From positions 806,001-870,000 of the forward strand of contig CBDFMR010000005.1 in assembly GCA_965249765.1 (NCBI GenBank): a stretch of 64,000 nt of DNA, written 5' to 3'. Below the pieces are notes generated by a model. It saw only the letters and a list, made by a program, of their open reading frames with translations. It made no database searches and was not told the DNA's origin. Source of the stretch: CBDFMR01 sp965249765. Its GTDB lineage: Bacteria; Bacteroidota; Bacteroidia; Chitinophagales; Saprospiraceae. How positions within the stretch are numbered: position 1 is the stretch's first letter; each line of letters starts with the position of its first letter. The position numbers and the translations under genes were made by a program. Positions 27,774-36,198 of the stretch are shown piece after piece.

Positions 27774-29639
27774 GTGTTTCCTATTTACGATGTCATAGTA
27801 GTAGGTGCAGGTCATGCAGGATGCGAAGCAGCAATAGCAGCCGCCAATATGGGCTCAAAGGTATTGCTCGTTACGATGAACATGCAGACCATTGCACAAA
27901 TGTCGTGTAATCCTGCGATGGGCGGGGTAGCGAAGGGGCAGATCGTCAGGGAAATAGATGCATTGGGAGGCTATAGTGGATTAGTCACTGATCATACTAT
28001 GATACAGTTCCGGATGCTCAATAAGTCAAAGGGACCAGCCATGTGGAGCCCACGAGCGCAGAGCGATAGAATGCAATTTGCTTCATTATGGAGGTCGATG
28101 CTCGAGGCACACGAGGGCATAGATTTTTGGCAAGAGATGGTCACAGGTTTAGTGGTAAGTGACGGCCGATGTACAGGTGTGAGGACAGGCATGGGGATCG
28201 AGATATCATCTAGATCCGTCGTTCTGACCAATGGCACATTCCTCAATGGACTTATATATATCGGGGAGAAGCAATTCGGTGGCGGCAGGGCAGGGGAGAG
28301 AGCAGCCACCGGTATCACTGAGCAACTGCTGGATCTCGGTTTTACATCGGGCCGCATGAAAACAGGAACACCGCCTCGCATTGACGGGCGCACCCTCGAT
28401 TACGGAAGGATGGATGTGCAACATGGGGATGAGAACCCACAGGGATTCTCATTTACAGATACGCCTACTCTGGATGATCAACTGCCCTGTCATATGGCTT
28501 ATACCAATCCAAAAGTGCATGAGACACTCAAAGAAGGATTCCAGAAATCACCCATGTTCAATGGTCGCATTCGAGGTCTTGGTCCGAGATACTGCCCATC
28601 TATAGAAGATAAGATCGATAGATTTGCTGATCGCGATCGCCACCAGCTTTTTGTAGAGCCCGAGGGTAGAAATACTTGTGAGATCTATGTCAATGGATTT
28701 TCATCCTCCCTACCGGAAGACGTGCAGTATAAAGCAATAAGGCAGGTGCCGGGCTTTGAAAATGCCAAGATGTTTAGGCCCGGATACGCCATAGAATATG
28801 ATTTCTTTCCGCCGACGCAGCTTCGCATCTCTCTGGAAACTAAGCTGGTGGAGAATCTATTTTTTGGAGGGCAGATCAATGGAACTACAGGATACGAAGA
28901 AGCGGCTTGCCAAGGATATATGGCTGGCATCAATGCGCACCTCAAGATTCATGACGAGGAGCCATTTGTTCTTAGTAGGTCGGAGGCTTACATCGGCGTG
29001 CTTATCGATGACCTAGTCAATAAAGGGACCAATGAACCGTATCGCATGTTTACGTCGAGGGCAGAATATAGGATATTGCTGAGACAAGACAATGCCGACC
29101 TGAGACTCACCCCTCGAGTAGCGAGCCTCGGTATGCAGGGGATGGATGCTAGACAGAAAAGAGTAGAGGACAAGAATCATGGAATCGAGAAATCTAATCG
29201 CTTTATAAGCGATTACAGCGTGGTGCCGGATAAGATGAAAACGTATCTGGAATCACTGGAATCCTCTCCTCTGCGACAAAAGGTAAAGATGGTAGACGTT
29301 CTTCTACGCCCAGGCGTGACCATTGAAGGATTGCGGTCTGTGGATGAGGGCATTAATGAATTTTTTAGCGAATTTGATGACGAGATAATTTTGTCAGCAG
29401 AGGTAGGCATCAAGTATGCTGGCTACCTTGAAAGAGAGCAAGAACTTGTCGATAAGATGAATAGGCTGGAAGGTGTAAAACTTAGTGAAGAACTGCAATA
29501 TGACAAGCTGGGGGGCTTAAGTGCTGAGGCACGAGAAAAATTGAATGAGATGAAGCCTTCTACCATTGGACAAGCCAGCCGTATCAGTGGTGTGAGTCCA
29601 TCGGACGTATCCGTGCTCTTGGTGTATATGGGACGATAG
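27774..29639 (+). CDS. mnmG: tRNA uridine-5-carboxymethylaminomethyl(34) synthesis enzyme MnmG
   Basis: 621 residues. FAD-binding motif GAGHAG at 11-16, then MSCNPAMGGVAKGQIVREIDALGG and LRLTPR, all hallmarks of MnmG/GidA. With MnmE it installs the cmnm5 group at wobble uridine of tRNAs. The C-terminal helical domain is complete. GTG start, chosen because MFPIYDVIVVGAGHAG matches the family N-terminus. Confidence 0.97.
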   Translation: MFPIYDVIVVGAGHAGCEAAIAAANMGSKVLLVTMNMQTIAQMSCNPAMGGVAKGQIVREIDALGGYSGLVTDHTMIQFRMLNKSKGPAMWSPRAQSDRMQFASLWRSMLEAHEGIDFWQEMVTGLVVSDGRCTGVRTGMGIEISSRSVVLTNGTFLNGLIYIGEKQFGGGRAGERAATGITEQLLDLGFTSGRMKTGTPPRIDGRTLDYGRMDVQHGDENPQGFSFTDTPTLDDQLPCHMAYTNPKVHETLKEGFQKSPMFNGRIRGLGPRYCPSIEDKIDRFADRDRHQLFVEPEGRNTCEIYVNGFSSSLPEDVQYKAIRQVPGFENAKMFRPGYAIEYDFFPPTQLRISLETKLVENLFFGGQINGTTGYEEAACQGYMAGINAHLKIHDEEPFVLSRSEAYIGVLIDDLVNKGTNEPYRMFTSRAEYRILLRQDNADLRLTPRVASLGMQGMDARQKRVEDKNHGIEKSNRFISDYSVVPDKMKTYLESLESSPLRQKVKMVDVLLRPGVTIEGLRSVDEGINEFFSEFDDEIILSAEVGIKYAGYLEREQELVDKMNRLEGVKLSEELQYDKLGGLSAEAREKLNEMKPSTIGQASRISGVSPSDVSVLLVYMGR

Positions 29640-30077
29640 ATAGGCGCTCCATAAAACCTTCAATTCCCCCGTCTCCAAGCCCTCAAAAAAATAAAAATCA
29701 TCCATTTGGGGGAAGCCCTAATTAGGTTAAAAGGTAAAGATTTAGTGAGTTAATGGGTAGGCCCCAGAGGGTATGGAGACTTCTATGAATAATGGTGTTT
29801 TAAAAAGTCGGAGGTCAAGGGAGCTTTCATCTCTTGCCATCGCGCACCCTTTGATTCCCTAAAGAGGGATCTTCACATGATTCTGTTTGAGTGAAGGGAT
29901 TCTTCTCGACCTGCGGTAGACAAGCTTTAGGGAGTTAGAGGCTAGCAACATTCCGCCCCGCTGAGGCTAAGCATCACAAAGGCGCACTGTCATCTCGACC
30001 TTGTGGAGAGATACTTTAAGTTGAGACAGCCTGTCTTGATACCTTGTACATTGATCTTGATACTCAAGCTGCCTAGA
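29640..30077. repeat. Gene-free region with candidate interspersed palindromic element
   Basis: About 438 bases without a protein-like frame. At about 29992-30014 the sequence reads TCATCTCGACC, then TTGTGGAGAGATAC, an imperfect inverted repeat (ATCTC with GAGAT). I recall similar TCATTTCGACC-type elements scattered in Bacteroidota intergenic regions. A weaker partial copy (TTCTTCTCGACCTGCGGTAGA) lies near 29905. TCTTGATAC occurs twice near 30035 and 30056. Copy number cannot be checked here. Confidence 0.35.
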
Positions 30078-30326
30078 TCATGCTACTCTATAACAGCTCT
30101 CTATCACCTCCGCCAGTTTCCTATCTTTCTCAGTCACTATACCACCGGCATCATGGGTCGCTAGAGATATGGTCACCGTATTCCAGACGTTACTCCACTC
30201 AGGATGATGATCCATTTGCTCTGCATGGAGAGCGACTTCTGTCATAAATGCAAAAGCTCCTTTGAAGTCGGCAAACTTAAAGGTAGCTACAAGCTTGTCG
30301 TCAACCTCCTTAAAGTGACCAGTCAT
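30078..30326 (-). CDS. 4a-hydroxytetrahydrobiopterin dehydratase (pterin-4a-carbinolamine dehydratase)
   Basis: 82 residues. The active-site motif MDHHPEWSNVWNTVTISLATHDAGGIT-like stretch is intact, with the two histidines and Trp of the PCD fold. It regenerates quinonoid pterin after aromatic amino-acid hydroxylation; no hydroxylase is in the window. Its first 17 bases overlap the end of the M42 peptidase gene, so they are cotranscribed. Confidence 0.93.
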   Translation of the reverse strand: MTGHFKEVDDKLVATFKFADFKGAFAFMTEVALHAEQMDHHPEWSNVWNTVTISLATHDAGGIVTEKDRKLAEVIESCYRVA

Positions 30327-31356
30327 GATTCTCGAGATTACTAAGACAGGATTTCAAGAGGTCTATGCTCCCCCTTATATCCGACTTATGTGACATTTCT
30401 ATTACTTGATGAAGGTAGCGACACGGAATGGAAATGGCTCCTGCTATACACCCTCCATTTGAATATCTCTGAATACCTCCCGTGTCGGTTCCCCCTGCCG
30501 TCAAGATTTCCATTTGATAATCAAGGCCTAGATCGGCTGCACAATTCTTCATATAGGACACCATTCTTGTATCACACACCACGGACCCATCCATTACTTT
30601 GATGGCAGTTCCTTTTCCCAATTGCGACACTTGCTCGTGAGGGGCCGATCCAGGAAGATCATAGGCCATCGTCACGTCAAGGCCTATTCCCCAGTCAGGG
30701 TTTATTCCAGAAGCAGCAGTCATCGCCCCTCGGAGTCCTATCTCTTCCTGTACTGTAAACACACCATAGATGTCATGGTCGACCTGAGTTTCTTTCATTT
30801 CTCTCAACGCTTCCAGCAGAATAAAAACAGAAACTCTATTGTCGATGGATTTAGAATTGACACAATCTCCCATTTCTATCAACTCACGCTCGCGTGTGAT
30901 AGCATCACCTAGGCCGATCATTTCCTTCACTTTTTCGACGGGCAGCCCCGTGTCTATAAAGTAGTCGGTCGTCTTTGGGCTTTTGCTTTTCTCCTCTTCG
31001 GTGAGGACATGAATAGGCTTGGTACCCATGACCCCCATGATGTCTTCCTTGCCGTGTATGATGACCCGCTGAGCAGTTAACGTCTTAGGATCAAATCCTC
31101 CGAGCGTATGAAACTTAATAAACCCTTCATCATCAATAAAAGTCACAATGAAACTTATCTCATCCATATGTGCAGCAACCATCACTTTCTTATCACTAGT
31201 TCCTCGCTTGATGGCATGCACACTGCCCATCGCATCTATTACTACTTCATCTACCAGAGGGGTGACCTCATTTACTATTAACTCTCGGATTCGGAATTCA
31301 AATCCGGGTGCACCGGGAGTCTCACATACTTGTTTGAGTAATTCAACGTTAATCAT
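30310..31356 (-). CDS. M42-family metallopeptidase (aminopeptidase/endoglucanase-type)
   Basis: 348 residues from the ATG at 31356; the frame is open to 31515 but the family N-terminus is MINVELLKQVCETPGAPGFEFRIREL. The dinuclear metal site is visible: H63 and D65 in AAHMDEISF, D172 in SIDNRVS, and the catalytic and ligand glutamates E204-E205 in TVQEEIGLRG. These cytosolic enzymes trim peptides. It is divergent from the flippase gene. Confidence 0.92.
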   Translation of the reverse strand: MINVELLKQVCETPGAPGFEFRIRELIVNEVTPLVDEVVIDAMGSVHAIKRGTSDKKVMVAAHMDEISFIVTFIDDEGFIKFHTLGGFDPKTLTAQRVIIHGKEDIMGVMGTKPIHVLTEEEKSKSPKTTDYFIDTGLPVEKVKEMIGLGDAITRERELIEMGDCVNSKSIDNRVSVFILLEALREMKETQVDHDIYGVFTVQEEIGLRGAMTAASGINPDWGIGLDVTMAYDLPGSAPHEQVSQLGKGTAIKVMDGSVVCDTRMVSYMKNCAADLGLDYQMEILTAGGTDTGGIQRYSNGGCIAGAISIPCRYLHQVIEMSHKSDIRGSIDLLKSCLSNLENHDWSL

Positions 31357-31477
31357 TAACTTTGATTTAATTTGGCGCTCAAGATAATGTTTTTGTTCTT
31401 TAAGATGACTGCCAATTGCGCGACCCACTTGATCTAGTATCCTACTTATTGTAGAATAAAATAATTGAAGAGCGCAG

Positions 31478-32959
31478 ATGAATTTGCTCAGAAATCTTGC
31501 TGGTGAAACGGTCATTTATGGAATGAGTCATATCTTTCCCAGGGTCTTACATTTCGTAGTATTTACCGTCTATCTCACGTATAAATTTCCGGACACCAAG
31601 GATTTTGGCATTTACAATGACCTCTATGCATATGCTACAATCATACTTGTGATCCTGATTTACAGGATGGATACTGCTTTTTTTAGGTTTGGAAGCAGAG
31701 AGGAAACCAAGGCAGATTCTTACTCTTCAGCATACATTCCGCTCATATTCACGACAGCGATTATTGTCCTGCTAGGTATATCACTCGCTGACCCGGTCTC
31801 CCGACTCTTGGCATATCCAGATAAACCCTACTATGTGATTTGGTTTGCTTTGATCCTTGGATTAGATGCATTGGTGGCATTGCCCTATGCACGACTGAGA
31901 TTGGAGAACAAACCCTATAAGTTTTTATTCTATAGACTCTCCAATGTGATTCTAACTCTGCTTTTTGTCTTGTTTTTTCTCGAAGTATGTCCACGCCTCA
32001 CTGACAGCGGTGTAGCATGGATAGATATGATAAACAATCGACAAAGCAAGATTGACTTTGTTTTTTTGGCCAATCTACTTGCCAGTGCTTCTGTACTATT
32101 ACTGATGTTGCCCGAGATTACCAGGTTGAAATGGAAAATTGACTGGCCATTATGGAGGCGGATGTTTCTTTATTCACTTCCTCTTGTGGTTGTTGGGATT
32201 GCAGGATCTATTAATCAAGCGTTTGCAGTTCCCCTCCAGAAGTATTTTCTTGGAGATAGTTTCTCAGAAAACTTAACTGCTGCGGGAGAGTATGCGGCTC
32301 CTGCGAAACTCGCACTTTTGCTTAATTTATTCGTGGTGGCATTCAATTATGCAGCTGAGCCTTTCTTTTTTAGCCATGCTCAGAGAAATGACGCCAAGAA
32401 AATGTATGGCTCCGTGGGCCTCTTATTTACCATTTTTGGACTGCTTGCTTTACTCGGGATAGTAATGTACATGGATCTAGCGCAGTACATCATTGGACCA
32501 GAATATCGTGAGGCCATGTTCATCGTACCCATATTGCTGTATGCCTATTTCTTACTGGGATTGTACTATAATTTCTCTATCTGGTACAAGCTTGCTGACA
32601 AGACGATCTATGGCGCTGCTATATCAATAGGGGGAGCATTGATTACCCTCGCCCTGAGTATTTATTTCTTACCCAAAATAGGATACGTTGCATCGGCCTG
32701 GGCAGCGCTGGCCTGTTACGGATTTATGACGGTCCTCGGTTATGTAACCGGAAGGTATCATTATGTGATTGATTACCCTGTAGGTAAAATGATGATGTAC
32801 TTTCTAGTTAGCCTTGTACTCGTTGCAATTTCGTTATTCTTCAAGGAAAGCATCTCCAACAACGCAAGTCTACTCCTAAATACAGGGCTATTGTTATCAT
32901 TCCTTTTATTAGTCTGGAAAATGGATGGAGAATTGATAAGATCGTTGAGGAAAAGATAG
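31478..32959 (+). CDS. Polysaccharide/lipid-linked oligosaccharide flippase (MOP/Wzx superfamily)
   Basis: 493 residues with about 12-14 membrane helices and the Polysacc_synt pattern at the start (RNLAGETVIYGMSHIFPRVLHFVVFTVYLT) and in the middle (AAGEYAAPAKLALLLNLFVVAFNYAAEPFFF). It probably moves a lipid-linked glycan across the inner membrane. No glycan-synthesis cluster is adjacent, so the substrate is open. Confidence 0.88.
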   Translation: MNLLRNLAGETVIYGMSHIFPRVLHFVVFTVYLTYKFPDTKDFGIYNDLYAYATIILVILIYRMDTAFFRFGSREETKADSYSSAYIPLIFTTAIIVLLGISLADPVSRLLAYPDKPYYVIWFALILGLDALVALPYARLRLENKPYKFLFYRLSNVILTLLFVLFFLEVCPRLTDSGVAWIDMINNRQSKIDFVFLANLLASASVLLLMLPEITRLKWKIDWPLWRRMFLYSLPLVVVGIAGSINQAFAVPLQKYFLGDSFSENLTAAGEYAAPAKLALLLNLFVVAFNYAAEPFFFSHAQRNDAKKMYGSVGLLFTIFGLLALLGIVMYMDLAQYIIGPEYREAMFIVPILLYAYFLLGLYYNFSIWYKLADKTIYGAAISIGGALITLALSIYFLPKIGYVASAWAALACYGFMTVLGYVTGRYHYVIDYPVGKMMMYFLVSLVLVAISLFFKESISNNASLLLNTGLLLSFLLLVWKMDGELIRSLRKR

Positions 32960-32964
32960 GGTTT

Positions 32965-33129
32965 TTAATAGGTAAAGGTCATTAAATAGTCCCTTATGTC
33001 AACCCAGTTAAAGATTACGACTAGGGTAATGAACAGAAATGTAAAAGCAAGAAATATTCTTAACCTCTTTATGGATAGATCTCGTTTTTCCCTTCTTGTC
33101 TTGTATCGCGTGCGACTAGAGTATGACAT
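32965..33129 (-). CDS. Small single-span membrane protein
   Basis: 54 residues from the ATG at 33129: a strongly basic head (SSRTRYKTRREKRDLSIKRLR) followed by one hydrophobic helix (IFLAFTFLFITLVVIFNWV). The frame is open to 33276 but that part crosses a palindromic region and is not protein-like. A TATTTTTG -7 box lies 4 bases before the ATG. No family recognised. It converges with the flippase gene. Confidence 0.6.
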   Translation of the reverse strand: MSYSSRTRYKTRREKRDLSIKRLRIFLAFTFLFITLVVIFNWVDIRDYLMTFTY

Positions 33130-33133
33130 GCTG

Positions 33134-33141
33134 CAAAAATA
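33134..33141 (-). promoter_or_regulatory. Candidate -7 box for the 54-residue membrane protein
   Basis: TATTTTTG on the minus strand fits TAnnTTTG and is followed by CAGC and the ATG, so the transcript would begin at or next to the start codon. Confidence 0.45.
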
Positions 33142-33197
33142 TAAACTATTGGTTAACGACCTTTGAGAAATGATTAGGTAATTATTCTCATAACATT

Positions 33198-33280
33198 TTA
33201 CCCCGATCTTCAGATCGGGGTAAGTATAACAAAACGGATCAGCATTGGTGAGATTTTTGACCAAAAATCGTGACAATGCT
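33198..33280. other. Two strong inverted repeats downstream of rsgA
   Basis: First: TTACCCCGATCT-TC-AGATCGGGGTAA (33198-33223), 12 perfect pairs. Second (33241-33280): outer arms AGCATTG and CAATGCT, inner arms GATTTTTG and CAAAAATC with a 2-base centre, separated by a symmetric GTGA/GTGA internal loop. Neither is followed by a proper T-run on either strand, so they are not standard terminators. They could protect the pcrB-rsgA transcript end or be a mobile or protein-binding element. Confidence 0.6.
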
Positions 33281-33323
33281 TACCAACGAAACCCTCGTTT
33301 TGACGACAAAGAGAAATGCCTAA

Positions 33324-34277
33324 TCACATATCATTATGTAATTCCCAATAATTCTGATCCTCAATTTCGTCTAGAATCTGAAGGTAATTTGAGTAACGTA
33401 AAAAGCTGATCTCATCACTTTCCAATGCCACCTTTACGGCACATTTGGGTTCATTGCGATGGGTACAGTTCTTAAACTTACATTCTGAAGAAAATTCGAA
33501 AAACTCTTTAAAATTGTGAGCTACATCCATGATTTCAAGGTGATTAAAACTTAGAGTCTTGATTCCCGGGGTATCAACCAAATGTCCACCATTTGGAAGG
33601 TCAAACATCTGTGCAAAAGTTGTTGTATGCTGCCCTTTACCTGTATAGTCTGACAACTCTTTTGTCTTTAAATCCTTATGAGGTAAAAGACAATTGATGA
33701 TAGTAGATTTCCCTACACCGGATTGGCCAGCGATAAGAGTGGTTTTATCAGAAAGTAGCTTGTCTACTTCTACTATATTTTCTCCGGTCTCTGCCGATAC
33801 AAGAATAGTCTTATAGCCTATTTTCAGGTAGAGGTCTCTTAGCATATGGTATGTTGCCAGATCTGCGGCGCTGTAAAGATCCTTCTTGTTAAATATGATT
33901 GTAACGGGAATGTCATAAGGCTCTGTCATGACAAGAAATCGATCTATAAATCCTTGCTTAAGTTTTGGATTGCTAATGGTTACAATGAGCATCGCCTGGT
34001 CGATGTTACTGGCCAGTAAGTGAACGTTGTGCTTTTTTCTGGGGGATTGTCTTAAAACATAATTGGTTCGAGGTAGTATATCTATAATCGTTCCTATGTT
34101 ATCCTCATTAGACACCATCTCTACTTTTACATTGTCTCCTACAGCAACAGGATTGGTTAGGCGTTGACCATGTAACCTGAACTTGCCTTTAATTCGACAT
34201 TGGATTATAGTCCCATTATCAAACTTTACGTTATACCAATTTCCAGTAGACTTAATGACAATACCTGAGGAGCTCAT
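33324..34277 (-). CDS. rsgA: Small ribosomal subunit biogenesis GTPase RsgA
   Basis: 317 residues with the circularly permuted GTPase order: OB-fold, then G4 (FNKKDLY), then G1 (GQSGVGKST near residue 183), then G3 (DTPGIKTL). The C-terminal zinc site CxxxxxCxHxxxxxC is intact in CKFKNCTHRNEPKC. It acts late in 30S maturation. It follows the PcrB-like gene by 5 bases. Confidence 0.96.
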   Translation of the reverse strand: MSSSGIVIKSTGNWYNVKFDNGTIIQCRIKGKFRLHGQRLTNPVAVGDNVKVEMVSNEDNIGTIIDILPRTNYVLRQSPRKKHNVHLLASNIDQAMLIVTISNPKLKQGFIDRFLVMTEPYDIPVTIIFNKKDLYSAADLATYHMLRDLYLKIGYKTILVSAETGENIVEVDKLLSDKTTLIAGQSGVGKSTIINCLLPHKDLKTKELSDYTGKGQHTTTFAQMFDLPNGGHLVDTPGIKTLSFNHLEIMDVAHNFKEFFEFSSECKFKNCTHRNEPKCAVKVALESDEISFLRYSNYLQILDEIEDQNYWELHNDM

Positions 34278-34282
34278 AAAGG

Positions 34283-35035
34283 TTAGATGCTTTGCTTCAC
34301 CCGATGAATAGCGGCAGACATATCCATGATGAGCTCAGGATCATCCTCTATGGCATTTCCTACCACAATGACATCAGCCCCCGCTCGGGCATTTTCTTCG
34401 GCTTTTTCTGGAGTAGTGATACCTCCACCTACAATGAGAGGAATTTGCAACGCCCCTGAGACATTTTCTATCATTGACTTTGGAATAGGATTCTTGGCCC
34501 CACTGCCCGCATCCATGTAGATCAACTTCAATCCAAGTAATTCACCCGCAATGGCGGTACTCATGGCTATGTCGTCCTTGTTAGAAGGAATAGGATTGGT
34601 ATTACTCATATAGGTGACGGTCGTAGATACTCCGCCATCGATCAGCATGTAACCTGTAGATATAATCTCGAGGGGACTCATCTTGAGAAAAGGAGCTGTG
34701 ATGACATGTTTACCAATAAGCAATTCAGCATTTCTCCCTGAGATAAGTGAAAGAAAGAGAAGGGCATCGGCTTTATAACTTAACTGGAAAGAATTACCAG
34801 GAAAGAGAATCATAGGAATATGACATGTTTTTTTTATGGACTCGAGTACCATATCTAGCATATCATTCACTACAAGGCTTCCTCCAATAAAGAAGTAATC
34901 CACATGAGCATCTACGGCTAGTTTCAATACACGATCTAGCTTACCCAGTCGCACTTTATCAGGGTCAATCAGTACTGCAAATTTCTTGACACCTTCTTTT
35001 TTTGATGATAATATATCCTTGTATACTTCCTTCAT
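34283..35035 (-). CDS. PcrB/GGGPS-family prenylglyceryl phosphate synthase
   Basis: 250 residues in a TIM barrel. The family motifs are FAVLIDPDKV, DYFFIGGSLV, ISGRNAELLIG, TGYMLIDGGVSTTVTY, YMDAGSGA and PLIVGGGI with GADVIVVGN. It joins a prenyl diphosphate to sn-glycerol-1-phosphate in an ether link. Bacillus PcrB uses heptaprenyl diphosphate; Bacteroidota members have been reported to use geranylgeranyl chains. Chain length cannot be read here. The ATG at 35035 is preferred over the TTG at 35047 because MKEVYKDILSSKKEG fits and the promoter overlaps the TTG. Confidence 0.93.
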   Translation of the reverse strand: MKEVYKDILSSKKEGVKKFAVLIDPDKVRLGKLDRVLKLAVDAHVDYFFIGGSLVVNDMLDMVLESIKKTCHIPMILFPGNSFQLSYKADALLFLSLISGRNAELLIGKHVITAPFLKMSPLEIISTGYMLIDGGVSTTVTYMSNTNPIPSNKDDIAMSTAIAGELLGLKLIYMDAGSGAKNPIPKSMIENVSGALQIPLIVGGGITTPEKAEENARAGADVIVVGNAIEDDPELIMDMSAAIHRVKQSI

Positions 35036-35044
35036 ATCTATACC

Positions 35045-35052
35045 CAAAGATA
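35045..35052 (-). promoter_or_regulatory. Candidate -7 box for pcrB-rsgA operon
   Basis: TATCTTTG on the minus strand is an exact TAnnTTTG match, 9 bases before the ATG. The predicted start of transcription falls within about 3 bases of the start codon, so the leader would be nearly absent. Confidence 0.5.
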
Positions 35053-35128
35053 GGCTTTATAGCGTCAATTATCATTTGATTGATCGGACCTGATTATTGG
35101 AGTGGGGAAGTGTACCTAAAAAGACTAT

Positions 35129-36085
35129 TTAATCATCCACTATAAGTCTTTTAATACTTCTCGAATTATCCTCAAATAATATATCGACCAAGTAAAAACC
35201 GGGTTTGATACCCCTTACATTTACCATCTTATTTCTAAAAAGCACCTTCCGCGACGTTCCATTTATGTTATAAATATCAATGCCTTGTATTGCTTTATTG
35301 CCTGTAATAATTTGAAAAAAGTCATGTGTAGGATTGGGAAAGATCAACACTTTTGGTGAGCTTGATAAATCTTCAACTGCTGAGGTAATGCATTGGACGG
35401 CTGATAGCCAATTATATCCAGTGGTAAGCACATCATCTCTATTTGGAAAGTCTATTGTGTGGCCTACACCATTAAGAAGGTTGGTTTCAACACAAGCTCC
35501 TTCATCTATCAAAGCATCACGCAAAGGAGCGAAACCCACATTAGGGTTATCAGCAGAACCATGTATGATATAAACCGGTTTGTCTTTTGCGTTGCTTTGA
35601 ACTGCTGATATCTCACCTACTGTAATGGCAGCACCTATAGGCATAAAACCAGCAAACTTTTCTGCATTATTGAGTCCATATGTATAGGTTGTTTTTCCAC
35701 CCCATGAGAATCCCATAACATATACCTTGTCGGGGTCAACATTATACCACTGCTGCATTGAATCTAAAACAGTAGAAGTAAATGCTCTATCAATAGGATC
35801 ATCTACCTTCCCATCTGCTCCACCATCAGGGCAGATAAGCAATAATCCATTGGTTTCTGCAAAATTGATCAAGGTGTCACACCATGATATTGAATTCCAC
35901 CTGTTTGTGTTTAATGGGTGAAGACCAAGCATCAATGGGTTTGCCGTGGATTCATCATAAGATGATGGTATATAAATAGAATATTGCTTATTGGGATCGG
36001 TTTGAAAATCCAATGTAACATCAATTCTGGTTTGTGATGAGACAACACAGGTATAGATTACAAATAGATAAGTTAGAATCCGCAT
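35129..36085 (-). CDS. Secreted esterase (PHB depolymerase/feruloyl esterase-like) with T9SS sorting domain
   Basis: 318 residues. Signal peptide 1-17. Alpha/beta-hydrolase core with the nucleophile in GFSWGG (S127), a likely acid in HGSADNP (D179) and the catalytic His in VGHT (H209). The C-terminal ~75 residues (IFPNPTHDFFQI through GFYLVDILF and KRLIVDD) are a type A T9SS sorting domain. It is probably surface-attached. Substrate is unknown; the LpqC/PHB-depolymerase group covers several ester types. Confidence 0.87.
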   Translation of the reverse strand: MRILTYLFVIYTCVVSSQTRIDVTLDFQTDPNKQYSIYIPSSYDESTANPLMLGLHPLNTNRWNSISWCDTLINFAETNGLLLICPDGGADGKVDDPIDRAFTSTVLDSMQQWYNVDPDKVYVMGFSWGGKTTYTYGLNNAEKFAGFMPIGAAITVGEISAVQSNAKDKPVYIIHGSADNPNVGFAPLRDALIDEGACVETNLLNGVGHTIDFPNRDDVLTTGYNWLSAVQCITSAVEDLSSSPKVLIFPNPTHDFFQIITGNKAIQGIDIYNINGTSRKVLFRNKMVNVRGIKPGFYLVDILFEDNSRSIKRLIVDD

Positions 36086-36146
36086 ATAAGTTTGTTGTAG
36101 TTTAAATAGCGCACCGCCAAGGCACTAAGGTCCCTTTAATAAATAC

Positions 36147-36173
36147 AAAAGCCCCGATATTATCGAGGCCTTT
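36147..36173 (-). terminator. Terminator after the giant surface protein gene
   Basis: On the minus strand, AAAGGCCTCGAT-AAT-ATCGGGGCTTTT forms 12 pairs (two G-U) and runs into TTTTGT. It lies 26 bases after the stop at 36199 and before the esterase gene. Confidence 0.72.
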
Positions 36174-36198
36174 GTAGTATTGCTGACAAGAGTTATAG

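Noticed and set aside
31357..31515. N-terminal extension of the M42 peptidase
   Set aside because: The family begins at the ATG at 31356 and the extension overlaps the flippase start.
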